The notes beneath the pieces are model-generated. The model made no database searches and was not told where the DNA came from. It saw only the letters and a list, made by a program, of their open reading frames with translations. Shown in pieces: positions 23,860 through 34,640 of a stretch of 64,000 bases of DNA. The DNA is from Thysanoteuthis rhombus (Eukaryota; Mollusca; Cephalopoda; Oegopsida; Thysanoteuthidae), in contig OY735203.1 of NCBI GenBank assembly GCA_963457665.1, positions 5,577,850-5,641,849 of the forward strand, written 5' to 3'. Positions within the stretch are counted from its first letter, which is position 1, and the number at the start of each line of letters is the position of its first letter. The position numbers and the translations under genes were made by a program.

Positions 23860-24430
23860 GCTCTTGACATCAAAACCAAATGAGGAATCATCATTGGATA
23901 ATACCTAAGAGTCTTAAGGAATTGCAGCCCTCAACATTTGAAAGACAAAGAAAACTACATTGAACGCATTTTTAGGAATCTCCACAACCCCCATCATTTC
24001 ATGTACAAAACTAAGAGAAGATAAACCACACTTGAGAAAAACAACAGAAAGAACGCAATCAAAAAGATACCCACTGATTCACAAATGATTACAATCCCCA
24101 ACAAGATGAAAGATAGGACATAAACATCACCTTAACCCCATCCATGACAATCAAAGACTTTCATAAGGAAAACCACTTTGAGGCATGCATTTATCCATTC
24201 CCAGGTGAGCATTTCCCTGAAGTGTACATGGGTGAAACTTCCAGACCAATGAACAAATAAATAAAGGAACAGAAGGGAGCACTTAAAGTAGACAATCATT
24301 CTGATATACTCACAGCACGTAGAAATGAATCAGGTAACAATTTTGACTTACGAAGACAAAAAATGAAGATGATATATCAAATCAGCTTTCATTTACAAAA
24401 CTGATGCTGTTGTCCAGAGACCAGGAAATT
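23860..24430 (+). pseudogene. Penelope-like retroelement fragment with GIY-YIG-type nuclease domain
   Basis: Plus-strand translation gives 'RNCSPQHLKD' and 'ENYIERIFRNLHNPHHF' (23920-24003), the connector seen between RT and nuclease in Penelope-like elements. After frame breaks, 24219-24354 reads 'EVYMGETSRPMNK', stop, 'IKEQKGALKVDNHSDILTA' and 'NNFDLRR'. This matches the VYIGET.RP...RIKEHK...H...H.FDW pattern of the GIY-YIG-like endonuclease of such elements. The TAA inside the motif and the change of KEHK to KEQK show it is dead. The RT core is missing upstream, where a family A copy lies. A hammerhead-like core lies about 500 bp downstream on the same strand. The nuclease-type assignment rests on motif recognition only. 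Confidence 0.75.
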
Positions 24431-24928
24431 TTAACCTCATCCTACATTTAGCAAGACTCATCATCAAGCAAATCAAATTACCCACACATAATACTAACTC
24501 CCCAAACCAATTAAACACACTACCCCTATTCACTACTTACCTGCAGACACACACACATACTTACTCACACACATACATCCTCATTCATCGTTTACACATG
24601 GCTAGCTGGCACTAATTCCCTTCTCTCTAACCTAAATCCTTCCATTAATCAATTTCTGTTTTTTGATTTCAATAGACCATATTTCCAACAGAGGATCTCC
24701 CTAGAATTATGACACATACACAACCCTTGCATTTCACCTACAATATCCATCAGCACCCACCACAAATTCACAGAATAACCATATCGCTTCTTAATTATAT
24801 CCTCAAATACCTGTTCCATCAAACATAATGCCAGCAAGAGTGTATTTCTCCCTTCTTTTCATATAAATTCTCCCATAAACCAAATCTTCAATCAACTTCA
24901 TGCCAAATATCTGATTATTTCGGTAGTA

Positions 24929-24954
24929 CTGATGACGTAGAGTTCAGCATGAAA
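24929..24954 (+). ncRNA. Candidate decayed hammerhead ribozyme core
   Basis: CTGATGA (24929-24935) and GAAA (24951-24954) are separated by a 15-base segment whose centre AGTTCAG resembles the GTTCAG loop common in Penelope-associated hammerheads. It lies downstream of, and on the same strand as, the Penelope-like fragment, where the element's terminal repeat with its ribozyme is expected. Helix II does not pair well as written and helix III is not clear, so activity is doubtful. Confidence 0.35.
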
Positions 24955-25138
24955 TTCCTCCAAGATTGTGACACTCTTCCCACCACTGAGTTTAACTTAA
25001 GGTCATTACACTTAAGCTTTCCACAAACTATCCAACTATATATACACCTGGTTTCTTACAGCATCTTAATTCCTGACAAAACATAGAAATAAAGTGTCAT
25101 TTGTCTCAAATGATCTTCCAATATTGTCATTTTACACA

Positions 25139-25172
25139 CAATATATATATATAATATATATATATATATATA
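25139..25172. repeat. (TA)n microsatellite
   Basis: TA run with one phase shift in the middle. Confidence 0.9.
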
Positions 25173-26120
25173 AGCATGAATATACTTAATATAAACATGA
25201 TACATTACCCCTACTAACATATATATATTTATAAAAAGACATACATACTGGTATATATGAATCATGCTCACATTGATTCTAAATTCAATGCTCAGTTAAG
25301 TTTGACCTATGCGTTACCTAATTTTGAGGTCTGAATTGAGAGATTAACTTCCTTGACTGAAGGTATTTTTCAGAATTGTTTTTTGAAAAAAAAAAAAAAT
25401 ACAGTTCACTGAATTCTAGGAGACAACCTGGGATTCGATGAACAAAAATTTTAAAAATTCTTATGTTTGCGTGTGTCAGAACATTTGGAAAATATTTTTT
25501 CCCAGAACAGTACATTCAAATTTTGTGCAAAATATTTCAGGTTTTCCTCTGATGCAGCCACAAAAAAAAGCAAGCTCCTTTATTCGACATAAACAAAATA
25601 AACAAGAGATAGATTGTAAATAAAAAAAAAAAATGAAAGAACATATGATAATAGACTAATCTTTATTTGTAGAGAAAACATTGCAACATTATGTTTGATA
25701 TCTTTGCACTGGATACAAAAGATTTGAGAATGTTCCGAATGGCCTACATATAAAATACATTCTTCTGTGTGTTGGAAGAACCTAGATAACATACTGACTT
25801 AGAACAAAGTTTTTATGGGAGAGCATTACTCAAGCTGTTTATGTAGAAACATCATGGAATATAAACTAAGAAACAGATTCCGTTAATCATATTTTTTTCT
25901 AATGTTATCCAGTTATCAAAGGGAGAGAATTTTGTGTTCATACCTCCAAGATGGTTAATTCAAATCAATTTCATTATTATTATTACAAGTTGGGATTATA
26001 ATATCTTTTTCAAAATTATAATTTTGCTTGATTCCTTTTGCTGAATTAAACAAACAAGGAAATTTTACTGCATTGAAAATGCCTTGAAACATAATCTTCA
26101 AATTTGATTGGTTTTCAATT

Positions 26121-26669
26121 TTGTGTTTCAATCTGGTATCCATTTTGTGGCAGAAAAATTTGATCAGTACATTTGGAATAACAAAGAATGACATTCCGAG
26201 TTGGATCCCTGCAAAAAGATTTGAACATAAAATTAGAAATCTGTTCAAAACCCCCCTCAAGAGTCATGTGGTGAGACACTCAAACAATGACGTGCATACC
26301 AAAGAGCATCACGTTAAAACCATGCTGGTACATTACACTTCTCCAAATATGACATCATGGCAAGTTCAGTTTTATTTTCAAGTACCTCAAATAGTGATTT
26401 CTTTTGAAGGGCTACTAAGAATACTGCCAGAAACATTTTATAATATACTTGGTGACCTGTTTGCTTTTAATTCTTTTATGCCTCTTCACCTTCAGCCTGT
26501 GTGCTCTCTTAGAATTCTCAGGTGTATGCTACTTTTGGTAATGTACAAGCAGCTTTTGAGAGACTCGTTGATTTCATTTACGATTTTTCCAATAACTTTT
26601 GACAACTCTCCAGTGAGAATAAGTGATAAGTCCCAGCAACAAAGATTCCTTCAAAACATAACAAAATGA
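26121..26669 (+). other. 182-codon open frame, unidentified
   Basis: This is the longest open frame in the window that no recognised element explains, and by rough estimate it is longer than chance would usually give at this base composition. The protein is rich in Leu, Ile, Phe and Ser, begins MCFNLVSILWQKN and ends SQQQRFLQNITK. A hydrophobic stretch lies at residues 123-147. I see no domain, signal peptide or splice-consistent neighbour. It could be a fragment of a decayed element, an exon of an unknown gene, or chance. Confidence 0.2.
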
Positions 26670-26819
26670 GAATATCCGTCAGAATGATTCATGAAATAAC
26701 ATAAGTTGAGTGTGAAGGATGCTTTTTTTGTTCTTTAACACTTTCAAGACTAGGGTTTTCAATGCCTGAATCTTCAAAAGGATATTAGAAAGCAAAAAAC
26801 ATTTTAATTCTGATTTGTG

Positions 26820-27072
26820 GTATTTATCCCAGGATACATTCGTCTCATTCAACATTTGCCCCTAGAATACATTTGCCCCATATGATATTTTTCCCAGGAT
26901 ACATTTGTTCCATTTGACATTTATCCCAGGATGCATCCGTCCTACTCAACATTTATCCTGGAATACATTTGTCCCACTTGACATTTATCCTGGAATACAT
27001 TTGTCCCACTTGACATTTATCCTGGAATACATTTGTCCCATTTAACATTTATCCCTGTGATACAGTCTCATC
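26820..27072 (+). repeat. 32-bp tandem array, about 7.5 units
   Basis: Successive units begin ATTTATCC and continue TGGAATACATTTGTCCCA, each 32 bp. The 3' units are nearly identical and the 5' ones are diverged, the usual gradient of a growing array. It is unrelated in sequence to the other 32-bp array at 1467-1722. Confidence 0.93.
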
Positions 27073-28285
27073 AACGAACAAATGGAAAACATAGAATCAG
27101 TATATCCTCTAGCTTACAAATCTTCCCTCTTCAATCGTATCATGTGAACTTATTTCTGCGTGGGTTTCATGACATGATTACCTCATTTCCGTGTTTGTAA
27201 AAGCCTGGAAAATCTTGTTTTTTTTTTTTTGAATTTTTATTGTCATCCCAGTATACTTCTTGAAGAGATCTGAGGGGTTAATATATCCTAGGAGTTTTGA
27301 AAGGGTTAAATAAAGGTTACCAAATGTGACATGCTCCTGAGGAAGGCCAGACATTACATTTCATGCTTCTGGGAAATGAATATTATTTTCTGATTGATTT
27401 TCTGTAAAAAGTATTCTGAGTATCAATTATTCCCTTCAAATTTTGTTTTTGCTACCAGGACAATGATAATTTGAAATCTGCCTATTTCCAATTGGACAAC
27501 AGGCAAATTTGCACATTTTAATCGTGTAATGTAAGAAAAACAGTTCCATATGAATATCATTATCCTGGTAACAAAGAAAGCAGAAATTGCATTGCACACA
27601 GTTCTCAGTCACCTTATGTAGTTTTGACTCTTGAGCATTGCAATGAAATAAAAAAAAAAAAAGTGACTTAATGTACAATCTATCTATTTTCTCCATAAAT
27701 ACTTGTCCAGATAACAGCCGCAGTTTTTTTTTCTATTTTTTCTGATTTTGATAGAGACTGATCTAATTTATATATCAATAATGTGTCCAAATTGTGAAGT
27801 CAGCAAAAACTGACAAGATTTCAAGATAGAATGTTTGAGATATTTGAATAGAAGTGCCTATAAAAGATTATGCTGAATCTAGATCTGGTGAATGAATAAA
27901 AAAATTTGAAATTAGCAATTCAAAGATGTGGCCCAAAATCAGTTCCAATAGCCTAAGAACATAGAGACTGAAAGATGCAAGGTTTTGATGTTAAAACTTG
28001 ACACGCCATCAAAAGATAGTGTTATGTTTCTTGTAGCGTTGTGGCTAAATCATGTAGTGGGGGGGCAAATAGTGAAGTTTTCTCAAAATAAATCTGCGAG
28101 GAATGAAAGCTGTTTTGTTTTTTTTTTTTCACATGTGCAGCACCAAAACATGTTAATTAATGTTTCCGCTACTTTACCTGGTAAGCTCTCAATAATAAAA
28201 ATAAAAAAAACAAACGAACTTGGCAGTGAAGGTGTTAAGTTAGGAAGAAAAGCATTTGAAAAAAAATGAAATAGAAATAAGAGGC
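27073..28285. other. AT-rich stretch without recognisable genes
   Basis: Homopolymer runs and short biased open frames only. No shared repeat detected. Confidence 0.45.
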
Positions 28286-28288
28286 AAG

Positions 28289-28734
28289 TGTGGTTAGTCG
28301 CACATTAGAAATAGTGACATTACCCATGTCTTTTGATAGCATGATGTATAGGGGGTGATCAACTAAAAAAATGGAAGAAAGGGTGACCAATGAATCAGTT
28401 ACTGCTCCTGTCTTCTTTTAGCAGTGATGACTAAAAAAAAGTCCAAATTTTCAAAAAGAAAAAATAAGTATGACACAAACTAAAGGATTAATTTAGCATA
28501 AAACTTACAAACTGAGTCACTTACAAAAAACCTGTTTAGAGGGGGAATTTTTTGAAAAAAACAAGATATAACTTTTTTTGTAGACATTTGAATTTTCAGC
28601 CCTCTAGCTCCATTGGTGCTGCCTGTTTATGTAATACTTAGATATATAGGTAGCCATCCAGCCACACCCACTCAAAAACTAAAGAAACCTATGTTGACAT
28701 TTTTAGTTGACGGTTTCTAATGAGAGAAGGAAAA
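28289..28734 (+). repeat. Family C element, copy 4
   Basis: Full-length copy: GTGGTTAGTCGCACATTAGAAA at the left and TTGACGGTTTCTAATGAGA at the right form the inverted ends. Internal landmarks include GGGGTGATCAACTAAAAAA, a variable poly-A/G block and CCCTCTAGCTCCATTGGTGC. A purine-rich linker then leads to family A copy 3. Confidence 0.8.
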
Positions 28735-28844
28735 AAAGAGAGTGAGAGAGCAACATTTATGGAAAGAGTGGTTGAGGAGACTGCAAAAGAGACATAAATA
28801 TTGTGAAGAAAATGATGAAATAAGAATGAAATCTGTGCCTCATA

Positions 28845-29152
28845 GAATTGAGACATCATATCCTGCCTGTGTAACAGAACTAGTTTTCTAAAATTATCTC
28901 AATTTTAGATATAAGATATATATTTTTATCAGCCTAAGATTTAGGCATTGTTGGTTGAAAATGATGGTAGAGATCCCCAAAAGTGGATCTCTATGGTTAT
29001 TTCTAGATGGTGCCTAGAGGCACACTCAGGCAAATTTTCAAGGTTGTAGTTAAAATAAATGTGACTTGGAGCGACTGGAGACAAAGTGAGAAGAATCTGT
29101 AGCTCACTTGGCTGGTTGGCCAGGCATTTTGTGGGGCTGCGGTGATTCAATA
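28845..29152 (+). repeat. Family A element, copy 3
   Basis: The left end is decayed (CATATCCTGCCTGTGTAACAGAAC). The right end is clear: GGCTGGTTGGCCAGGC then GTGGGGCTGCGGTGATTCAATA. It lies about 110 bp downstream of, and in the same orientation as, family C copy 4. Confidence 0.75.
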
Positions 29153-29669
29153 AAATTGAAAAAAAGAGAGAAATAAGAAGGTATATAAAAAGGTATTTGT
29201 TTCACCACTTCACTATCATTGAATAATGCCGCCTTTTATGAACAGTTTAACATCAGTTCAAATAAGCCATACACTCTTTTTTTTTTCTGTAGCTGGTCCC
29301 ACGAGTTTAATAGCCCTGTTCCAGATTTGATGTGTGGCAATATTTAGAATTCCAAAAAATTAAATAATGGCTCAAAATAAAGATAGAGAGATGCAGGAAT
29401 GAAATGAAAAAGCAAAAGAATATAAGGCAGGGAAAGGAGGTTGAGTTTGTTGCAAAATGGATTTGAAAAGAAAAAAGCCAGCAAAGATTGCTGTAATGAA
29501 ATCACAAAAAAAAAATTGCTCTTCAGTAAAATATGAAAATTAATACTTCAAAGATGGATAATGTTTGTTACTGACTTTTTTTATAGACTCCTGAAAGCTT
29601 ACACCCTTCATGCTTAAAACTTGTGTGTAAGGGGACCTAAACGCAGAACGAACCTAGGGTAGGTGTCCA

Positions 29670-30122
29670 ATGACATAAAGGTCAATTTAGGCATTTTTGA
29701 ATTTTAGAGAGACAGCACTCTATGGCCTTTGAGTTTATGTACAAAGGTAACTTGAACAATAAATGGGTGGTTTTGACCTCTGGTTACCTCCAAAGGTCAA
29801 ATCAAGGTTAGGTCAAATTTGATGGGGTCATTTTGGCATTTTCAAATCAAACACAGATTGCTGAAATCTCCAAGGCAGCAAAATAGTAGACAAGAGTAAT
29901 GACCACAGTATGAGCATAGAAAAGGTGGTGCTGACCTCTGTTGATCTTCAAAGGTCAATTTAGGTATTTCCAAACCTGAAGAAGACAACTGAAAAATTTG
30001 GTGTTGACCTCTTGAGGTATTTTTAAAAAAAAAAAAGGTCAATTTTTGAGTTTTTGCCTCACCAGAAGGATTGTGATCGCTGCTTTGAGAATCTCTGTGT
30101 TAGAATATACTACATGACCTTT
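29670..30122. other. Cluster of AGGTCA/TGACCT hexamers in a degenerate repeat
   Basis: AGGTCA occurs near 29681, 29798, 29812, 29953 and 30036, and TGACCT near 29777, 29934, 30015 and 30116. They lie in diverged repeats of the form 'TGACCTCTG...AAAGGTCAATTTAGG.ATTTT'. AGGTCA is the nuclear-receptor half-site, but the pattern can equally be explained by local duplication. Confidence 0.5.
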
Positions 30123-30626
30123 AAGTATTGATTACAATGCCAGACTCCCCATTTAGAACTATGTATAATCATTTCAGAATTATAACTATTGTAGATATCC
30201 TGAATCTCATCTCAGATTATTGACTTTGAGTTCATTCCCCTCAGGGTGATCCATGAAGTAGATTCATGTGGCAGTGTTGATTGGATCCACCAGATATGTT
30301 GAATATGCTGGAAATGAGTAATTACTGAATTGCAATAGATTCACAGCCATATTAAGCCTAATAGGAGTCTGGGGCACAGGTTAACTAGGGGCACAGCTAC
30401 CCTAAAGATATACTTATATATATGTATTTGCTTGTCTGCACACATGAAACAAAGAGTTTCTTAAAATTTTTCTGCTTAGGTTTGATCATGTGACCCGCCT
30501 GGTGGGATTTGGTCACTCTATCCAGTTCCTCATGGAACTATACTCCCTAGATGCACCATGATTCGAGCTATAGTGTTGATGACGTCCAATCAGCTGGAGA
30601 AAGGCATTGACAACCGTAGCGAAAGT

Positions 30627-30658
30627 TTTTTTTTTTTTTTTTTTTTATTTTTTTTTTT
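30627..30658. repeat. Poly-T run
   Basis: About 32 bases of T with a single A. It may be the tail of an old minus-strand retrocopy; no body was recognised. Confidence 0.8.
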
Positions 30659-31084
30659 CATAATTTATCCTCGTGCAATCCCTAATAATTATTTCAAAAT
30701 GTGTCATGAACTCAATTTAGCACAAGTATTTTTGCAAAATTTATTTAATTCCAGTCTCTAGTAATCAAATTAATTCAATTTTTTTTTGTAAAACAAATAT
30801 ATGACTAGGGTATCAGTATGAGTATATGAATAAATGAAATAAATGCTGTAATCCTATCTCAAATACATCATTCATTCATTTGTTTTTTTCTCTTTGGTGC
30901 ATCCATAGCAATATGTCAAATATTGTTCAGGAAAAAAAAATTATTTTATATCATGATAATGAACCAAAACATCTGCTTTCAAACATTTGTAATAATTCTT
31001 ACACAAATGCTTCTCAAAAAAAAAAATAAAATGAGAAATTATCAGGAAAATACAATGATTGAAAAATAATGTTCCTCACATAAA

Positions 31085-31265
31085 GGAATCTCCATAGTCC
31101 ACAAGTGTACCAGAACCAATTACAGAAAAAATTGAGTTATTATCTATAGAGATCAAAAAAAGCACTTAAACAAAAAAAATAAAGTTTCTAGATGGTGCTT
31201 GGTGGTGTACTGTCGAACTTTTCCAAGGTTGTAGCCCTCAAAATGTGACCAGGCATGCCCAGATC
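31085..31265 (+). repeat. Family A element, copy 4 (3' truncated)
   Basis: GGAATCTCCATAGTCCACAAGTG at the left is followed by the 'TTTCTAGATGGTGCTTGGTGG' and 'AAAATGTGACCAGGCATGCCC' landmarks. The right third and its inverted end are missing. Confidence 0.7.
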
Positions 31266-31904
31266 GAATAAAGTGGTGTACTGCTGTTGGAAAGTATAGG
31301 AATGGCACTCCCTTACCTTTTTTTGGTAGGGTGGGTGGAACAGCCTTCCTTCATTATCTGTAGACCACTACAATTTTCTATTTCGAACAATTCACTGGTG
31401 AGAAAAATTCCCCTGCATAAATTCCATTACTCATCCATATGGGACAAGAATCATTACTAAAAATGTCTCTGAAATTGGTTAAATTTGAAAAAAAAAATCT
31501 TTTCGATAGAGTTGGGGTTTATAGCACCCCTCATCCAAGAGCAGACAGCCTTATGTTTCCTCATTTTTTTATTTCTATTTTTTTAATTTTTATTTGAACA
31601 CTACACTACTGGTTGAAAAGATTAATTTTCCATAGCAGCCCCGGTTGTTTTCTCAGGCACTCGACCTGATCCTGCATTGCTTGTATAGACAGATTTTTAA
31701 AGAGGTTAATGATTTAATTACATATCCTTATGAATCGTTTTCTGTTGTCAACATAAGGCTTTGAAAAAAAACACAGACATATGCTTAGATTCCTTTCGAT
31801 GAGAAATTTTGAAAAAGGGGGGGAAAAAGGGGTTTTCAAAATGGAAAAAACCAGGCAAGGAAAAAAAAAAAAGAACTTAGGGTGGAAGAGAGAAAAGATG
31901 AGCT

Positions 31905-31906
31905 CC

Positions 31907-31937
<31 letters not shown>

Positions 31938-31944
31938 TTTTTTG
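31905..31944. repeat. Poly-T run
   Basis: Nearly 40 bases of T with one C. Confidence 0.9.
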
Positions 31945-31998
31945 CAGAAGAAAAGAAAAAAAGCAAGTAATGGCAGAGATAGATAAGATAGGGGCAGG

Positions 31999-32392
31999 TC
32001 TGGTTAGTCAATCAATAGAAACAGTCATGTGACCAACATCTTTTGCCAAAGTGCCTTGTTTGGGATGATCAATCAAAAAATTGGTGGAAAGTATGTTTAA
32101 TGAATAAGTTATTTCTCTCATTTTTTAAAATGATTGAATTTCCAAAATACAGGAGTAAAGAACCAATTTAGCATTAACTTACATTCCTAATAGAATCGCG
32201 CCCTAAAAATTTATTTTGGGTGTAATATTCAGAAAACAAGAAATCTGTTTTTTGTAGATATATTGGAGTGAGTGTTCATTCATGCAGTTCTTATGTATGA
32301 CACATAGATGGATAGATAGCCAGTCAACCAGCCAGTACCACTTAGAAACATAAGAAATTTATCTTGGCAGTTTCGGTTGATAGTTTCAAACA
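31999..32392 (+). repeat. Family C element, copy 5
   Basis: Full-length: TCTGGTTAGTCAATCAATAGAAA at the left, GGTTGATAGTTTCAAACAAGG at the right. Followed by a purine-rich linker and, 350 bp on, family A copy 5 in the same orientation. Confidence 0.8.
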
Positions 32393-32743
32393 AGGAAAGA
32401 AAGAACAAAGGAAAGAGAGAAAGGGAGAGATGAGATGAGATTTAGAGTAGTGTGAGCCTGTTTGTCTGGATCAAAGTTAAGGCATTATCAATTAGCCAGA
32501 TGCAATGAATTGCACTCTTGTAATTATCTGTTGTCAGGGGTCACACTCGAAAAGTTATGTATAGTAAATAATTAACCTTAGTGGGACGAGCCATGTCAGC
32601 GCGTAAATTAACAATTTTCCAGGCTCAACTTGTATAACTAATAGTAATGAAGAGTGTAATGATATTTCATCCTACTTTTGTAGCATCAAAGAGTCTGAGA
32701 ACATAATAATTGAATATCTGGTAAATATCCGCTCCTCGCATAA

Positions 32744-33128
32744 ATGAATCCCCATAACCGGCACGTGAACCAGAACTAATTATCTTGGAAAATGGATTTT
32801 TTCTATCTAAAATCATTTGAAAAAGAATATATCTTCAATCTAAAATCATCTAAAAAAAAATACCAGCATAAGATTTGGGCATTGTTGGTCCAAAATGACT
32901 GTAGAGACCCCAAAAAGTTCTCTTTTTAAAAAACAAAGTCAGTTTCCAGATGATGCCTAGTGGTTTACCTATGGATATCTTCAAGGTTGCAGCCCCCAAA
33001 ATGTGACCAGCAGCATCCGGAGACACACACGATTGTACATAGATGGATATAGAGATATTCAAAGAAAAGAGAATGTGTAACCCAATAGGCTGGTTGGTCG
33101 GGCCATTTGTGGGTTATAGTGATTCAAA
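32744..33128 (+). repeat. Family A element, copy 5 (full length)
   Basis: This copy shows both ends best. TGAATCCCCATAACCGGCACGTG at the left and CATTTGTGGGTTATAGTGATTCA at the right are inverted complements over roughly 20 bases. All landmarks are present: AACTAATTAT, CCAGCATAAGATTTGGGC, CAGATGATGCCTAGTGG, CCCAAAATGTGACCAGCA, and GGCTGGTTGGTCGGGCC. At about 385 bp it sets the length of the family. Non-coding. Confidence 0.82.
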
Positions 33129-33754
33129 TACTTATCACTGATGACTTACACAAAAAGATGCATGTATCGTTTTATTATTGCCAATTTCTATCTTCGTTTG
33201 TGGATAAAATTCAATTTTCAATACTTTTCATACAATACAATAAGCGCATTGATGCAAAGAATGAGTTTTATTGGAAGTCGTCATGAATATGATTTTCCTA
33301 CTCTATCATTAATGTGTGCATTAATTCTTGACCCCTTACAATCCCTTTCTTCCTGATTCTTTACAAATAACAAATAGATTGAGAGCTGAAACTTTCAAAA
33401 ACAAATTTTATGTCAAAAGTTAGAAACATTAACTTTGTTGAAGTAGAAAATGACTTCCTTTTAAGCTGCAGGCAGCAATTGAACATGCCAAAGCTTTTCC
33501 CTATGAATACTGGGATCAAATGCAGTTGGTATGAAAATTCAATTGTGATTATCATTTCCTATTCATTCCTATTTCAACAATTCTGTGTTATTGTAATTAA
33601 TCACCACAACCCACAGCAGACCAGTTTAAACACTGTTGCTGGGTTTAGGTTATTCATGTATTCTGACATTTATATATATGAACCTGGACTACCCCCAGGC
33701 CTAACTCTTCACTCATACTCCCTTCAATTTTTTTTTTTGTTTTTTGGAAATTTC

Positions 33755-34160
33755 CCACCCAAACTGTCAACTTGGATTTTTTTCTGTCTGGTCTGACTGG
33801 CTATTTATGTATGTATCGTGTATACAAACTGCACCAACAGAGCCAGATCTAGAAGAAATGAGAATTCCTACACAAAATAAGGTTTTGTTTGCAGTTGGTC
33901 AATTTACCATTTAGATTTTCACTAAATTGGTCCCATAGTTTGTGTTAAGCAGCATTCGCACTTTTTTTTTTTTTTTTGAAAAGTCACTTTTTTTTTTTTT
34001 TTTGAAAAGTCACTTTTTTTTTAGCTATCATTAACCAACAAAATGTGAGAGGAATAACTTTTTCATTAACTTTTTTTTCCAATTTTTCACCCCCAACATA
34101 ATATACTTCAAAAAGATATTGGTTATGTGACAGTTTCTATTGAATGACAGATCAAACCTG
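33755..34160 (-). repeat. Family C element, copy 6 (reverse)
   Basis: Reverse copy: AAACTGTCAACTTGG near 33761 and CAGTTTCTATTGAATGACAGA near 34130 are its ends. Inside is a 26-bp direct duplication (poly-T plus GAAAAGTCAC at 33978 and 34004). Confidence 0.72.
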
Positions 34161-34562
34161 TTAACTCTTTTATCATTAGGGCAAATGAAATTTCATTGTA
34201 ATTGGTTCAATAAATCTTCCCATTAATATCACAGGTAACGTCTTGAGGAGTTTTTGATAGAAAAAGATAGAAAAAAAAATTAGATAAAATGCTAATGTGT
34301 ATTGTTTTAGAGAGAAATTTGTAGGTTTTTCAATGGTGAATCTTGTCAATTCATATCTACGAGGCCCAAAAAGTTATTGACTAAATTGTAAGGTAGGATA
34401 TTTCAACAAAAAATGGTGAAAGACGGAAATCCCATGTACAAAATAGGGATTACCAGCATTTTTTGATTTTGTTTTTAAGCTGTAATATCACCCCAAGTAG
34501 AATATATCTGCAGTGATTAAGATTAAAGCCCATGCTTTGGAGTTACTAAAAAAAAAAAAATG

Positions 34563-34640
34563 GAATGATTGTCCATGTATTTCCGTGGCACTCTTTGCAA
34601 GGAGATGCATGTTCAAGTCCAGCCTTTCAGCAAGAAGAGT
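34563..34640 (+). repeat. Possible tRNA-derived SINE head
   Basis: GTTCAAGTCC near 34612 fits the B-box consensus, and 'CTTTGCAAGGAGATGC' just before it resembles the variable arm of a tRNA-like SINE head. No convincing A box or folded cloverleaf was seen. Confidence 0.25.
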
